64,000 nucleotides of DNA from Aeromonas salmonicida subsp. salmonicida (GCF_001643305.1 NZ_LSGW01000032.1:1-64000); one strand, 5' to 3'. Shown: positions 27,055 to 36,969, numbered from the stretch's first letter. The notes: generated by a model not told the origin, from the sequence alone. Made by a program: numbers and translations.

Positions 27055-27687
27055 TTAGCGATTGAGGCTCGGCGGCAAACAGAATCCGATCCCCCCCAGC
27101 CCGCAATACCCTTCCGGATTTTTCTCCAGATATTGCTGATGGTAATCCTCGGCGTAATAGAAGGGCGCCAGCGGCAAGATGCGGGTGGTGATGGCACGGC
27201 TGTCGCCACTGGCCATCATGGCCTGCTGATAGGCGGCCAGGCTCTGCTGGGCGATCACCTGCTGGGTCTCGTCGCCATAGAAGATCACCGAACGGTACTG
27301 GGTACCGACATCGCCACCTTGGCGCATGCCCTGGGCCGGATCATGCTGCTCCCAGAACAGCTTGAGCAGGGCGGCATAACTGATGACGCTGGGGTCAAAT
27401 ACCACCTGTACCGTTTCGGCGTGACCGGTCAGACCGCTGCACACCTCCTTGTAGGTGGGATTCTGGGTGACGCCACCCTGATAGCCAGCGGCGGTGGAGT
27501 AAACACCGGGCTGCTGCCAGAACAGACGCTCAACACCCCAGAAACACCCCATGCCAAACCAGGCTACTGCCATCTCTTCAGGCCAGGGGCCCTGAGTCGG
27601 GTGACCATTGACGGCATGTTGCTGGCCAATCACCATCGCATCGCGGCGTCCCGGCAGTGCATCTGCCGGTGAAATAATCTGTTCCAT
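27055..27687 (-). CDS. msrA: Peptide methionine sulfoxide reductase A
   Basis: This 210-residue enzyme reduces the S-epimer of methionine sulfoxide in proteins, using thioredoxin. The catalytic motif GMGCFWG puts the active cysteine at residue 48, followed by Tyr and Glu residues typical of MsrA ([29 protein letters not shown]). The C-terminus has GYCGLGG and GFCLPP, supplying the recycling cysteines of the longer MsrA form. It is monocistronic and ends at a strong terminator. Confidence 0.95.
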   Translation of the reverse strand: MEQIISPADALPGRRDAMVIGQQHAVNGHPTQGPWPEEMAVAWFGMGCFWGVERLFWQQPGVYSTAAGYQGGVTQNPTYKEVCSGLTGHAETVQVVFDPSVISYAALLKLFWEQHDPAQGMRQGGDVGTQYRSVIFYGDETQQVIAQQSLAAYQQAMMASGDSRAITTRILPLAPFYYAEDYHQQYLEKNPEGYCGLGGIGFCLPPSLNR

Positions 27688-27878
27688 GAACCCTGTCCTT
27701 GTATAAAAACCTGTGTCATCGCACAGCTGACGAAAAGGAGTCTCGAAGATAACAGGTTATGAGCCGGGATCAACCAAGGCCACAGCCAGACTGGTGTTGC
27801 TGTATTTTTCACCGCCTTCTCGTCTCTCGTTTTTCTTCAGCGTCATCAAGCGGACAAAATGGTGGCATAAAATGGCAA

Positions 27879-27917
27879 AATCAATATTTAGTCTTTATTT
27901 GTGAATTTATTTTCATA
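27879..27917 (+). promoter_or_regulatory. Tandem ARG boxes (ArgR operator) before argA
   Basis: TGAATTTATTTTCA (27902-27915) differs at one position from the ARG-box core TGAAT-N4-ATTCA. A weaker half-matching box lies at 27879-27896, separated by exactly 3 bases, the standard ArgR pair spacing. The location just upstream of argA supports repression by arginine. Confidence 0.6.
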
Positions 27918-27957
27918 TATTGAGCCCATTGCTGTTTTTTTATGGAAGAAGCCTCAA

Positions 27958-29286
27958 GTGCGTGAACGCGAACCCAGCCTGGTCTATGCCTTTCGGCAGT
28001 CTACCCCCTATGTCAATGTGCACAGAGGCGCCACCTTTGTGCTGATGATGGGAGGGGAAGCCATCTGCCACCCCAATTTTGCCAATATCGTCAGCGATAT
28101 CGCCCTGCTGCAGACACTGGGAATTCGTTTGGTGCTGGTGTTCGGTTCACGTCCGCAAAACGACGAGGCACTGGCTCGCGCGGGCATCGAAGCCCAGTAC
28201 CACAGGCGGATCCGGGTCACCGATGACGAGAGCTTCGCCATCATCAAACAAGTGTGTGGCGGACTGCAGTACGACATCACGGCCCAGCTCTCCATGGGGC
28301 TGGCCAACACCCCCATGCAGGAGGCCCGCATCAGCGTGGTGAGTGGCAACTTCGTCACCGCCCAGCCACTGGGGGTGGATGATGGCATCGACTTTTGCCA
28401 CAGCGGTCGGGTACGCCGCATCGACGTGGAGGGGATCACCCGCCAGCTGGATCAGAAGGGTCTGGTGCTGATCTCCCCCATCGGCTGCTCGGTCACCGGC
28501 GAGAGCTTCAACCTGAGCTCGGAAGAGGTCGCCCGCCGGGTGGCAGTGGATCTCAAAGCCGACAAGCTTATCTGTTTCAGCAGCACCCAGGGCGTCATGG
28601 ACAGACACGGCGAAGCCATCTCGGAACTCTTCCCCGAGCAGGCCGAGGAGCTGCTGGTGGAGCTGGAGCAGGCGGGGGAAGAGATGTCAGGCACAGCCCG
28701 TTACCTGCGTGCGGCAATTGCCTCCTGCCGGGGCGGCGTGCCCCGCTCCCATCTGGTGAGCTATCAGGATGACGGCGCCATGTTGCAGGAGCTGTTCAGT
28801 CGCGACGGCCTCGGTACCCAGATAGTGCGGGAAAGCGCCGAGCAGGCCCGCGCCGCCACCATCGAAGACATTGGCGGTATTCTGGATCTCATTCGCCCGC
28901 TGGAGGAGGACGGCATTCTGGTGCGTCGCTCTCGCGAGCAGCTGGAGATGGAAATAGACAAGTTCACCATCATAGAGCGCGACGGCCTCATCATCGGCTG
29001 CGCGGCGCTCTACTGCTTCATGGAAGAGGCGATGGCGGAGATGGCCTGCGTCGCCATTCACCCCGAGTATCGCAACTCCAATCGGGGGGATCAGCTGGTG
29101 GCCAAGGTGGCCGAGCGGGCCAAGCGGCTCGGCATTCGTCGCCTGTTCGTGCTCACTACCCGCTCCATTCACTGGTTCCGGGAACGGGGCTTCGATCCGC
29201 TGGAGGTGGAAGACCTGCCGGTGGAACGGCAACGGCTCTACAACTGGCAGCGCCGCTCCAAGGTTTTGTCAAAAACCATTTCGTAA
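27958..29286 (+). CDS. argA: N-acetylglutamate synthase
   Basis: The first enzyme of arginine synthesis acetylates glutamate with acetyl-CoA. I chose GTG 27958: it follows GGAAGAAG, gives 442 residues like E. coli ArgA (443), and aligns the N-terminus ([23 protein letters not shown]). A GTG at 27901 would place the ARG box inside the gene. The N-terminal amino-acid-kinase domain (to about 290) gives arginine feedback. The C-terminal GNAT domain holds IATVEDIGG-like and [16 protein letters not shown] motifs and the acetyl-CoA loop near [13 protein letters not shown]. Expression is probably repressed by ArgR. Confidence 0.95.
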   Translation: MREREPSLVYAFRQSTPYVNVHRGATFVLMMGGEAICHPNFANIVSDIALLQTLGIRLVLVFGSRPQNDEALARAGIEAQYHRRIRVTDDESFAIIKQVCGGLQYDITAQLSMGLANTPMQEARISVVSGNFVTAQPLGVDDGIDFCHSGRVRRIDVEGITRQLDQKGLVLISPIGCSVTGESFNLSSEEVARRVAVDLKADKLICFSSTQGVMDRHGEAISELFPEQAEELLVELEQAGEEMSGTARYLRAAIASCRGGVPRSHLVSYQDDGAMLQELFSRDGLGTQIVRESAEQARAATIEDIGGILDLIRPLEEDGILVRRSREQLEMEIDKFTIIERDGLIIGCAALYCFMEEAMAEMACVAIHPEYRNSNRGDQLVAKVAERAKRLGIRRLFVLTTRSIHWFRERGFDPLEVEDLPVERQRLYNWQRRSKVLSKTIS

Positions 29287-29340
29287 CTTGTTGATCTTGT
29301 GCCGAGTTGTCGTCGATTGTTAACTTTTTCACAATCTCGA

Positions 29341-29370
29341 TTGACAGTGCAATCCAGCACAGGGTATTTC
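29341..29370 (+). promoter_or_regulatory. Probable lysC promoter
   Basis: A perfect -35 box TTGACA (29341-29346) is followed after 18 bases by TATTTC (29365-29370). It lies about 28 bases before the lysine riboswitch. Confidence 0.5.
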
Positions 29371-29377
29371 TAATTGC

Positions 29378-29620
29378 ACTCCACCGCCTGCGGTGGAGCC
29401 AGAAGAGGAGCGCTGCCCAGGCAGCCCAAGGGAGGACACCAGCGTCCGATGAACTTGGGTCAGGGGGAGCAGCGCCGAGACGGGTGAGGCAACTGGATAC
29501 CTCAACGTCGGCTGCGGGGGCTGAATCCCCCGGGTTGTCATCGGTAGTGGTCATCCCCCACCGCGCCCCATCAGGGGCGGGTACGGGATGGGCTCTGCGG
29601 GTGGAGTGCTTCTGGCCGGG
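29378..29620 (+). promoter_or_regulatory. Lysine riboswitch (L box) of lysC
   Basis: The leader matches the E. coli lysC L box in order. GCCAGAAGAGG at 29398 begins the aptamer, then GCGCTGCCCA, GCCGAGACGGGTGA, GTCGGCTG and GGGGGCTGAATCCCCCGGG. The closing strand CTTCTGGC (29609-29616) pairs with GCCAGAAG (29398-29405) to form P1. A CCACCGCCTGCGGTGG hairpin comes just before. When lysine binds, lysC translation or transcript stability should fall. Confidence 0.93.
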
Positions 29621-29708
29621 ATAGCTTCTCTCATTCCTGCCATTTTCAGCCTCCTCCTCTCTTTTTGCCCGATGGAACCGGATTTTTATATTAAGACAGG
29701 AGTAAGCA

Positions 29709-31061
29709 ATGAGCCCGATGAATGTCGCCAAGTTTGGCGGAACCAGTGTCGCCAATGCCGCGGCCATGAACAACTGCGCCAATGTGGTACTGGCCAATCC
29801 GGCAACCCGGGTGGTGGTACTGAGCGCCAGCGCCGGCGTCACCAATCTGCTGGTGGCACTGGCCCAGGGCGATCTGGACGAGGCAGGCCAGGAGGCACAG
29901 CTGGCCAAACTGGCCGAGATCCAGCAGGCCATACTGACGGCACTGGGCGATCCCGCCGACGTGAGTACCCTGATCCATGCCACCCTCGGCGAGATCCGCA
30001 CCATGGCCCGCCAGGCCAGTCAGCATACGGATGCAGAGCTGGCTGACAGGCTCATCGCCTGTGGCGAGCTGATGTCTACCCGCCTCTTCACCGAGCTGTT
30101 GCACCAGCGTGGTATCAAGGCCCACTGGCAGGATGTGCGCCAGCTGATGCGCACCGACAGCCGCTTTGGCAAGGCGACCGTGGATCTCGGTGCCACTCGC
30201 GGCCTCTGCCAACAGGCGCTGGGGCCCCTGCTCGGCGACAGCCTCATCATCACTCAGGGCTTCATCGGCTCGGATGCCGATGGCCGCACCACCACGCTTG
30301 GTCGCGGCGGCTCCGATTACAGCGCCGCCCTGCTCGCCGAAGCGCTGGATGCGGGCAGCATAGAGATCTGGACCGATGTGCCCGGCATCTACACCACGGA
30401 TCCGCGACTGGTGACACGCGCACGCCCCATTCCTGAAATAAGCTTCGTGGAAGCGGCTGAGATGGCTACCTTTGGCGCCAAGGTGCTGCACCCGGCCACC
30501 CTGCAACCTGCGGTGCGCCAGGACATTCCTGTCTTTGTCGGCTCCAGCAAGGATCCCGCCGCCGGCGGCACCTGGATCCGCGCCAGCACCAGCACCAACC
30601 CGCTGTTTCGCGCCGTGGCATTGCGCCGCCAGCAAGTGCTGGTCACACTGCACAGCCTCAACATGTTCCACGCCTACGGCTTCCTGGCCGAGGTGTTCGG
30701 CATCCTGGCCCGCCACCGCATCTCGGTGGATCTCATCACCACCTCGGAAGTGAGCGTGTCGCTCACCCTGGATCACACCGGCAGCCAGAGCAACGGCGAG
30801 CCCGTGCTCAGCGACAAGGTGCTGGCCGAGCTGGGTCAGCTGTGCAAGGTGAAGGTGGAAACCGGTCTGGCACTGGTGGCGCTCATCGGCAACCGCATGA
30901 GCGAGGCGGCCGGTGTAGGCAGTCAGGTCTTTGACGCCATTCGCGAGCACAACATCCGCATGATCTGTTATGGCGCCAGTGCCCACAATCTCTGCTTCCT
31001 GGTCAAGGAAGAAGAAGCGGGCCACATCGTCAACCGCCTCCACCAGGAGCTGCTCGACTGA
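29709..31061 (+). CDS. lysC: Lysine-sensitive aspartokinase III
   Basis: This 450-residue enzyme phosphorylates aspartate in the first step of lysine, threonine and methionine synthesis. The N-terminus has the kinase motif VAKFGGTSV, later ITQGFIGSDADGRTTTLGRGGSDYSAALLAEAL and WTDVPGIYTTDPR. The C-terminal third holds two ACT domains (VTLHSLNMFHAYGFLAEVFGIL and ALIGNRM) that bind lysine for feedback inhibition. AGGAG lies 7 bases before the ATG. Upstream control is by the lysine riboswitch; a terminator follows. Confidence 0.97.
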   Translation: MSPMNVAKFGGTSVANAAAMNNCANVVLANPATRVVVLSASAGVTNLLVALAQGDLDEAGQEAQLAKLAEIQQAILTALGDPADVSTLIHATLGEIRTMARQASQHTDAELADRLIACGELMSTRLFTELLHQRGIKAHWQDVRQLMRTDSRFGKATVDLGATRGLCQQALGPLLGDSLIITQGFIGSDADGRTTTLGRGGSDYSAALLAEALDAGSIEIWTDVPGIYTTDPRLVTRARPIPEISFVEAAEMATFGAKVLHPATLQPAVRQDIPVFVGSSKDPAAGGTWIRASTSTNPLFRAVALRRQQVLVTLHSLNMFHAYGFLAEVFGILARHRISVDLITTSEVSVSLTLDHTGSQSNGEPVLSDKVLAELGQLCKVKVETGLALVALIGNRMSEAAGVGSQVFDAIREHNIRMICYGASAHNLCFLVKEEEAGHIVNRLHQELLD

Positions 31062-31087
31062 GCCAGCCAAGGTTTGACACGGCATAA

Positions 31088-31114
31088 AAGAGGGGCACTC
31101 AGGGTGCCCCTCTT
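31088..31114. terminator. Terminator after lysC
   Basis: A 10-bp stem (AAGAGGGGCA / TGCCCCTCTT) lies between convergent lysC and the kinase-like gene and probably serves both. Confidence 0.8.
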
Positions 31115-31152
31115 GTCGTTGATGCCCATGTCATTGATGCAGATACCAGCCC

Positions 31153-32241
31153 CTACCCTACCAGAGTCGGCACCGGCAACAGGCAGGTGCGGATCTCCTC
31201 ACGCAGACCCGCGAGTCTGGCCAGCAATGCTGCCTGGCTATAGCCAGCCTCGTCAGGCCCCAGATTATCCGCCAGCTCGGCGAAATGGTCGGCCACCGCC
31301 TTCTCAAGCCAGTCGAGCCGGCGCAAAGTGAGCGGGCCGCAGCTCTTGCCGCTGAGGTCATCCATGATATCGAGCCGATGGCTGCGATACATGTCCCGCC
31401 ACCAGTTGGCGGCCAGCACGTCATCGCTTGCCAGTGCCGAGCGCCACTCCCCCTGCAACCCTTGCAATCGAGCCAGTACTGCCGAGCTAGCCCCCTCCCG
31501 GGTCAGATATTGCAATTCGCGCTGCACCCAGCTCAGACAGAGGCCACGCCAGTAGCGAAACTGCGGCAACGGATCCGGATCGTCGAGCCAGAGACCCGAG
31601 AGGGTGCGGGTCTCCAGTCGTTCCGGCACATGAAACTGGGGATCGGAGAGGCCGTTTGAGTTGAATTCATGGCGGGGATCGAACGGCCACATGTAGCCAA
31701 AATCGAACACGGCGATCTGCTGGCCATCATCGAGCAGGTTGCCCGGGCTCGGATCCCAGTCAAACCAGCCCCAATGGGCGAGCTCGGCCTGCACCGCCAG
31801 CATCTGGGCCAGATTGCGCTCATTGAGGTCGTGTACCGGCACCCCTCGCAACCAGGGAGAAACGAGCACCCCTGCCCTGGCCGAGCCAAAGCAGGTACAG
31901 ACAACGTGAGAGAGAATGGTGGGATGCAGCTCACGCAGCGCCTCTATCTCGCGGCGCCGCTCCAGCTCGGTCAGGAAGGCGGTCTTGCCGTCGATATTGG
32001 CCACCAGGGAGTCATGCCTTCGCCGTTTCAGGCACCAGTGATGCCCCTCCACCTTGAGATGAAACACCTCGGCGGTGAGCCCGTGACGATAGACCTTGAG
32101 CACGGCGGGATGATCCTCTCTGAGTCTCACCAGCTGTGCCAGTGGCAAGGGGCAATCTTGCTCGCGCCCGATCCGGATCTCCTCCTTGCTCTCCAGCATG
32201 CGGAGCAATCTTGCCTGACGTGCCGCTACCTTGGGATTCAT
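31153..32241 (-). CDS. Kinase-like phosphotransferase of unknown target
   Basis: This 362-residue protein starts at ATG 32241 after GGAGGT; the longer frame upstream is not needed. The fold markers are those of eukaryotic-like or aminoglycoside-type kinases: a possible ATP-binding lysine in HHWCLKRRRHD, the catalytic loop GWFDWDPSPGNLL (Asp and Asn in the usual order) and the metal-binding VFDFGYMWPFDP. The C-terminal 130 residues are helical. It is cytoplasmic. Targets could be a small molecule, sugar or protein; nothing in the neighbourhood decides this. Confidence 0.65.
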   Translation of the reverse strand: MNPKVAARQARLLRMLESKEEIRIGREQDCPLPLAQLVRLREDHPAVLKVYRHGLTAEVFHLKVEGHHWCLKRRRHDSLVANIDGKTAFLTELERRREIEALRELHPTILSHVVCTCFGSARAGVLVSPWLRGVPVHDLNERNLAQMLAVQAELAHWGWFDWDPSPGNLLDDGQQIAVFDFGYMWPFDPRHEFNSNGLSDPQFHVPERLETRTLSGLWLDDPDPLPQFRYWRGLCLSWVQRELQYLTREGASSAVLARLQGLQGEWRSALASDDVLAANWWRDMYRSHRLDIMDDLSGKSCGPLTLRRLDWLEKAVADHFAELADNLGPDEAGYSQAALLARLAGLREEIRTCLLPVPTLVG

Positions 32242-32493
32242 ACATGTACCTCCATCCATTATTGAGAGACTAAGCAGCAAGGCAGGTACAGACCAGCAGC
32301 AAAGCGTCATGATGACGCTTTCATCACAGAATGAGTGTGACGGCCCGATCCGGATCACAGTTTGCATGGCTTCATGGTCACGAAATATTCATTGTTTGGT
32401 CATTAAATTGACAACAAGGAACAAGCCCCTCACCATCGGGTCACATTAAATGCAGCAGCCATTCGTCGTTACTCGCTCAAAGGATGAGCTCAT

Positions 32494-34767
32494 ATGAAAG
32501 TCCCCTCCTCAGCACGCCGGTCAGCCAGGATCCCCAGCCTGCCTTCCCTGCTGCTTGGCTTGCTGGCTGCGCTGCTGCTGCTGACCCTGATACTGCCGCA
32601 GATCAATCCCGGCAGCTGGCTCGGCCAGGCCCGGCCGCTGGTGCTGGGACCTGCCGACCAACCCATAGCGACGCTCACTCGTCACTCTCTGCTCTACAAG
32701 AGTGACAACCGTGGCCTCTATCTGGTGGTACGCAGCCAGTGGCAGCTGCTCAAACCGCTGCAAGCGGGGGACAAGGTGCGGGTGGAGCTGCTCAACGACA
32801 AAGGGGAGCGCATAGATCAGCTGAGCCAGGCGGTAGAAAAACGCCAGCGATGCAATAAAGGGCGCTGCACCCTGGATCTCAACAGCACCTTGCGGGCACC
32901 GGACGATGCCCTCGCCAGTCGCTATCAGCTGCGGATCGGCCTGCTGCTGGCAGATCGACCCGAGAGCGCTGAATTCAGCCAGATCCTGCAGACTCTGCCG
33001 GAGCAGGGTTTCAACCTCACCTACCTCTTCACCAGCCTGGTACTGGTACTGGCACTGAGCGCCGCCGTGCTCAAGGCCCTGCTGCCCAAGCTCAGGCGCA
33101 GTTTGCGCTGGCGGATCATCGGCAGCCTGCTGCTCGGCAACCTCACCTTCGTGCTGCTGCACGGCTTTGTGGTATTCAAACTGGGGGAGTTTCTGCTCTG
33201 GTCCGGCTTCAGGCCCGAGCACTACTATCTCGCCTGGGGCAGCATGGTACTGGGCTGGAGCCTCTGTGCCCTGGCGGGCTTCAATCTCTATATGGGACTG
33301 GTGTTCACGGCGCTTTCCGGCATTGGCCTGCTTGCCAACTTCATGAAGATCGCCATCTACGGGGTGCCGCTGGGGGGGGACGACCTTGGCAATCTGCTGG
33401 CACTGCTGCGCATCCTGCTGGATCAGCATCCAGTATTGCCTGTACTCGGCGTCGCTGCGCTGCTGTTTGTCTGCTGGCGTTTCGCCCTGTCACGCTGGGT
33501 CTTGCGCGGCCTGTTTCGCACGACCACCGCCACCGCCGCCTTTTTTGCCCTGTGTGTGTTCGCGACCCAGACCGGCAACAAGCTGCTGGGGACCAACATT
33601 CGCTACGTGGACAGAGCGGTCAATTATCACAGGGATCTCATCCGCTCCGGCCCCGGCCTCTATCTGTTCAATCTGGTGGACGAGATGCTGCAAAGCGGTA
33701 GTGTGTTTCGCTATCCCTTGCAGATCAATGAGTTCACTCCACAGATCAGCCATGTGAGCCAGGGACAGCCCCCCCGCTTCGATCTGGTAATAGTGCTGCA
33801 ATACGAGTCGCTCTGGCTCGGCTGGCAGGGCAGGATCTGCGCCCCACCTCCCACATTGAGCCTGCCCGCCAGCGTGCAACAGTGGCAAAAGACCATCCAC
33901 TCCCCCACCACAGGCGGCATGACGGTGCTGGCCGAGTTCGAGATGAACACGGGTCTGCCGGTGGGCCTGCTCAAGCAGGGGGTCGTGCCCTATTACTACC
34001 TGTCCGAGCAGGTGCCCGGCCTTGCACAAAGCGCAAAGCAAAGCGGCTATCACACCCTGTTTGCCCACCCTTACGTGGAGAAGTTCTGGGGCCGTGCCAA
34101 GGCGATGCCTGCCCTTGGCTATGAAGAGCGCTGGTTTGATACCCGCTTTACCAGTCTCGAGCACAAGGGGCTTTACATCTCGGACGATGCGCTGATCGAC
34201 CATCTGCTCAGACGCAGCGAGCAGGATGCCTCACCGCTCTTTGCCTACGCGGTTACCATGCAGGGCCACGGCCCCTTCGACGGGGATCGCTATCAGGCAC
34301 AGCAACTCGACAAGGCTTGTCCGGATCAGAGTGCGGCAGACCGCCAGCTGCTCAACACCTACTATACGGGGGTGGTGGATGCCATGGCTTCCCTGGAGCG
34401 GCTGCTCAAACGGCTGGACAATTCTGGCAAACGCTATCTGGTGGTGGCCTTTGGCGATCATCAACCCTTTCTGATGTCGGCAGGCAAGGGCATTCACGGC
34501 GACAAACCGCCCCGCGATGCCAGCTACCAGATCCCCATGATGGCTTTTACCCGCGATGATGGTGCCCTCTCTCTCGAACGGCTATTCGCCCCTGTGCGCC
34601 AGCTCTACCAGATGGGCCAGGCCACTCGCCATCTGCTGGCAGGGGATCTGACCCCGATCCCGGATCTCCCCCTGCTCCACCCTGTGCTGGGGGAGGAGAA
34701 AGGCTTCGACGTCTCCCCCCTTGTGCCCCAGATCCGGGCCAGCTTCAGGGCCAATGCCCTGCCATGA
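32494..34767 (+). CDS. LTA-synthase-like membrane sulfatase
   Basis: This 757-residue protein has an N-terminal helix, a periplasmic domain of about 130 residues, then about five helices (residues 178-360). The C-terminal periplasmic domain is of the alkaline-phosphatase/sulfatase superfamily. The motifs LQYESLWL, SPTTGGMTVLAEFEMNTGLP (likely nucleophile Thr), GYHTLFAHPY, YAVTMQGHGPF and VVAFGDHQPF (metal-binding Asp-His) match LtaS/OpgB/EptA-type transferases. These move phosphoglycerol or phosphoethanolamine onto surface glycans or lipid A. The substrate is not decided. The gene is preceded by AAAGGATGAG and followed by a terminator. Confidence 0.85.
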   Translation: MKVPSSARRSARIPSLPSLLLGLLAALLLLTLILPQINPGSWLGQARPLVLGPADQPIATLTRHSLLYKSDNRGLYLVVRSQWQLLKPLQAGDKVRVELLNDKGERIDQLSQAVEKRQRCNKGRCTLDLNSTLRAPDDALASRYQLRIGLLLADRPESAEFSQILQTLPEQGFNLTYLFTSLVLVLALSAAVLKALLPKLRRSLRWRIIGSLLLGNLTFVLLHGFVVFKLGEFLLWSGFRPEHYYLAWGSMVLGWSLCALAGFNLYMGLVFTALSGIGLLANFMKIAIYGVPLGGDDLGNLLALLRILLDQHPVLPVLGVAALLFVCWRFALSRWVLRGLFRTTTATAAFFALCVFATQTGNKLLGTNIRYVDRAVNYHRDLIRSGPGLYLFNLVDEMLQSGSVFRYPLQINEFTPQISHVSQGQPPRFDLVIVLQYESLWLGWQGRICAPPPTLSLPASVQQWQKTIHSPTTGGMTVLAEFEMNTGLPVGLLKQGVVPYYYLSEQVPGLAQSAKQSGYHTLFAHPYVEKFWGRAKAMPALGYEERWFDTRFTSLEHKGLYISDDALIDHLLRRSEQDASPLFAYAVTMQGHGPFDGDRYQAQQLDKACPDQSAADRQLLNTYYTGVVDAMASLERLLKRLDNSGKRYLVVAFGDHQPFLMSAGKGIHGDKPPRDASYQIPMMAFTRDDGALSLERLFAPVRQLYQMGQATRHLLAGDLTPIPDLPLLHPVLGEEKGFDVSPLVPQIRASFRANALP

Positions 34768-34786
34768 TCGCCATTGCAGGCAAGAT

Positions 34787-34813
34787 AAAAGAGGCCGCAG
34801 TTGCGGCCTCTTT
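34787..34813. terminator. Bidirectional terminator
   Basis: A 12-bp perfect stem (AAAGAGGCCGCA / TGCGGCCTCTTT) lies between the sulfatase gene and the convergent LD-carboxypeptidase gene. Confidence 0.88.
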
Positions 34814-34837
34814 GCATAATACGGTTGACGGGATCAC

Positions 34838-35851
34838 TCACTCGCCAAGCCAGGGTTCGCACAAGGTAAGGGTACGGGCATCGAGATCCAGCTCAGCCTC
34901 GATGCCAAGAGGCAGAGTCAGCATGGGATGAGTGTGGGCACAGTCAAACTCCGCCAATATGGGGAAACGCGGCGTCCCCACCACCTCCAGCAGAATATCG
35001 AGCGGCCGCTTGCCACTGCCCTGATGATCGAACAGCTCGTGCTTGCCGAGAACCAGGGCGCCGATGCGGTCAAACACACCGCACAGCTTGAGATGGGCGA
35101 AGGAGCGCTCCACCGTATCAGCTGTCAAGAGGCTGTCTTCCAGCAGCAGAATATCTCCGTGCGCTATGGCCGGCATGTAAGGAGAGCCCCAGATCCCCGT
35201 CAAGGTATTGAGGTTGCCACCCAGCAGCCGTCCCCGCACCCGACCTGTCCCCACCGAGATCAACCGGTTGGGCTGACACTGCTTGGCCCGAGTCTGATTT
35301 TCCCAATCGAGCCGCTCGTCGGTCCAATAAGCAGGGGTCGGCAAGGTATGAGGCACGGCGCCCCCACCCGCCAGGCAGACCTGGCTAAACCCGGCCAGGG
35401 TCTCATCCACCAGCGGGGGCCATTCACCGAACGAGGCCACCAGCGCCGGGCCATAAAAGGTGACGAGGCCGGTTTGGGCATAAATGCCGAGCAGCAGGGC
35501 CGTCACATCCGAGTAGCCGATGATGATCTTGGGATCCCGTTTGAGCGCCTCGTAATCGAGATACGGCAACAGGGAGTTTGAGTTGCTGCCGCCAATCACC
35601 GACATGATGCAACGCACATGCGGATCGCGAATAAGTTCATTGAGCTCGGCAGCCCGCGCGGCTATGGTGCCGGATCGCCAGTGATCCTGCTGGCCGGTGA
35701 GGCTGCCCGCCTTGAGCCTGAAGCCCTGCGCTTCCATAAACCGCTTTGCACGGGCAAAGCGGTTTGGCGCCCAGGCAGTGGCCGCGCTGGAGGGGGAGAA
35801 AAAACCTATAGTGTCGCCAGGCTTGAGCCCTGGCGGCTTGAGTGATGTCAT
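34838..35851 (-). CDS. LD-carboxypeptidase (peptidase S66, MccF-like)
   Basis: This 337-residue enzyme belongs to family S66, with the catalytic serine in IIGYSDVTALL, a glutamate in LLLEDSLLTAD and a histidine in DCAHTHPMLTLPLG. S66 enzymes cut the LD bond of muropeptides during wall recycling (LdcA), or inactivate microcin C (MccF). The sequence leans to the MccF-like branch because of its length and the GSNSNSLLPYLDYE segment. I chose ATG 35851 rather than the in-frame start 10 codons earlier. It is cytoplasmic. Confidence 0.85.
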   Translation of the reverse strand: MTSLKPPGLKPGDTIGFFSPSSAATAWAPNRFARAKRFMEAQGFRLKAGSLTGQQDHWRSGTIAARAAELNELIRDPHVRCIMSVIGGSNSNSLLPYLDYEALKRDPKIIIGYSDVTALLLGIYAQTGLVTFYGPALVASFGEWPPLVDETLAGFSQVCLAGGGAVPHTLPTPAYWTDERLDWENQTRAKQCQPNRLISVGTGRVRGRLLGGNLNTLTGIWGSPYMPAIAHGDILLLEDSLLTADTVERSFAHLKLCGVFDRIGALVLGKHELFDHQGSGKRPLDILLEVVGTPRFPILAEFDCAHTHPMLTLPLGIEAELDLDARTLTLCEPWLGE

Positions 35852-36042
35852 TGTCAGGTGTCCTGTCCCGAGTGCGGCCATCTGGCATTATGGTGCCGAC
35901 CTTGAAGGACTCATAGTAACCCGCAAATAGTCCTAAAGACATCAGGATAAGCTGCTTGGCCCCGGTGAGCTGTTTGGCCAGACGCGGCGAACCATCACAG
36001 CCACCCTTGCCACCTCAGTGACATGAGCCGCCGCGCAGACGC

Positions 36043-36801
36043 TCATTCGCTCGCTGGCCGGATCCAGAAGCGACGCTCCCATTTCTGGGTGATCTCATCG
36101 TAAGTCCCATCCGCGCGCATGCTGTCCAGGATCCCTTGCAGTGCCTTGATGATGGCCTCGTCCGTCTCCAGGCTGAAGGCAAAGTAGAACTGCTTGGTGT
36201 CCTGATATTGAAACAGGGGGACAAAATCCGAATAGCTGTGGCCCAGCGACTCTATGTGATAAGCCGCACCCATCTGCAGGGCAGGTGCTATGTCCGCTCG
36301 CCTGCGCAGCATCATGCGAAACTTGTCATCCTCATCGTGCACCAGCACCAGGTTGAGCCCCATCTCGGCAAGCTCCCGTGCCGCTGCGGAATTACGCACC
36401 ACCGCAATCCGCCAGGGCGTCAGCTCAGAGAGATGGCTGGCCGTCACCTCTTCCCGTTTCGCCAGGCGATAAAACCAGAGAGTGCGAGGCGCTATGGGGC
36501 CAACCCAATGAAAGAGAGCCTCTCGTTCCGGCAGACGTACAATGCTGAAGATGACGGTGTTGGGCTGATGCAATGCCATCTGATAGGCCCGCGCCCAGGG
36601 CAGGAGTTGCACCCCCTTGCTGTCGAGCGAAAGCTTGCTCCTGTCGACCATCCGTTGCAGGAGATCCACCGACAGACCCGTTACCAGACCGTCTCTGTCC
36701 CGATAGTTGTAAGGAGGAAGCTCCTCTGTTACCGCCTGAATGTTGGCTCCTGCGGCGCTGCCCAGCCAGCACCACAACAATAACCAGCGAAAATGCCACA
36801 T
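36043..36801 (-). CDS. Periplasmic solute-binding protein (SBP_bac_3 type)
   Basis: This 252-residue protein starts at ATG 36801 (GAGAGG upstream) with a signal peptide (WLLLWCWLGSAAGA). The mature part has the SBP_bac_3 layout: AVTEELPPYNYRDRDGLVTGLSVDLLQ at the start, then the RIAVVRNSAAARELAEMGL hinge region. There is no permease or ATPase nearby, so it may act alone or as a sensor. Similar orphan proteins are common in Aeromonas and Vibrio. The ligand is unknown. Confidence 0.85.
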   Translation of the reverse strand: MWHFRWLLLWCWLGSAAGANIQAVTEELPPYNYRDRDGLVTGLSVDLLQRMVDRSKLSLDSKGVQLLPWARAYQMALHQPNTVIFSIVRLPEREALFHWVGPIAPRTLWFYRLAKREEVTASHLSELTPWRIAVVRNSAAARELAEMGLNLVLVHDEDDKFRMMLRRRADIAPALQMGAAYHIESLGHSYSDFVPLFQYQDTKQFYFAFSLETDEAIIKALQGILDSMRADGTYDEITQKWERRFWIRPASE

Positions 36802-36925
36802 GATTGACCTCTCTGCCTGTTTCCCTTGCTTCAGTATGGCGGCAGTGGGCAACCCTGCGTATGCAGGCTGGCCAGCAAGATCACAGGATTTGTCACAGTT
36901 CCGGTCAACGCCGGGGCAGAAACAA

Positions 36926-36953
36926 AAAAACCGGCAGAAGGTTGCCGGTTTTT
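36926..36953 (-). terminator. Terminator after ybjQ
   Basis: An 11-bp perfect stem (AAAAACCGGCA / TGCCGGTTTTT) lies just past the ybjQ stop, with T-runs on both strands. Confidence 0.85.
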
Positions 36954-36969
36954 CAATGGCTGACAGGGC

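Noticed and set aside
32336-32359. TGTGA ... TCACA as a CRP site before the sulfatase gene
   Set aside because: The half-sites are 14 bases apart instead of 6.
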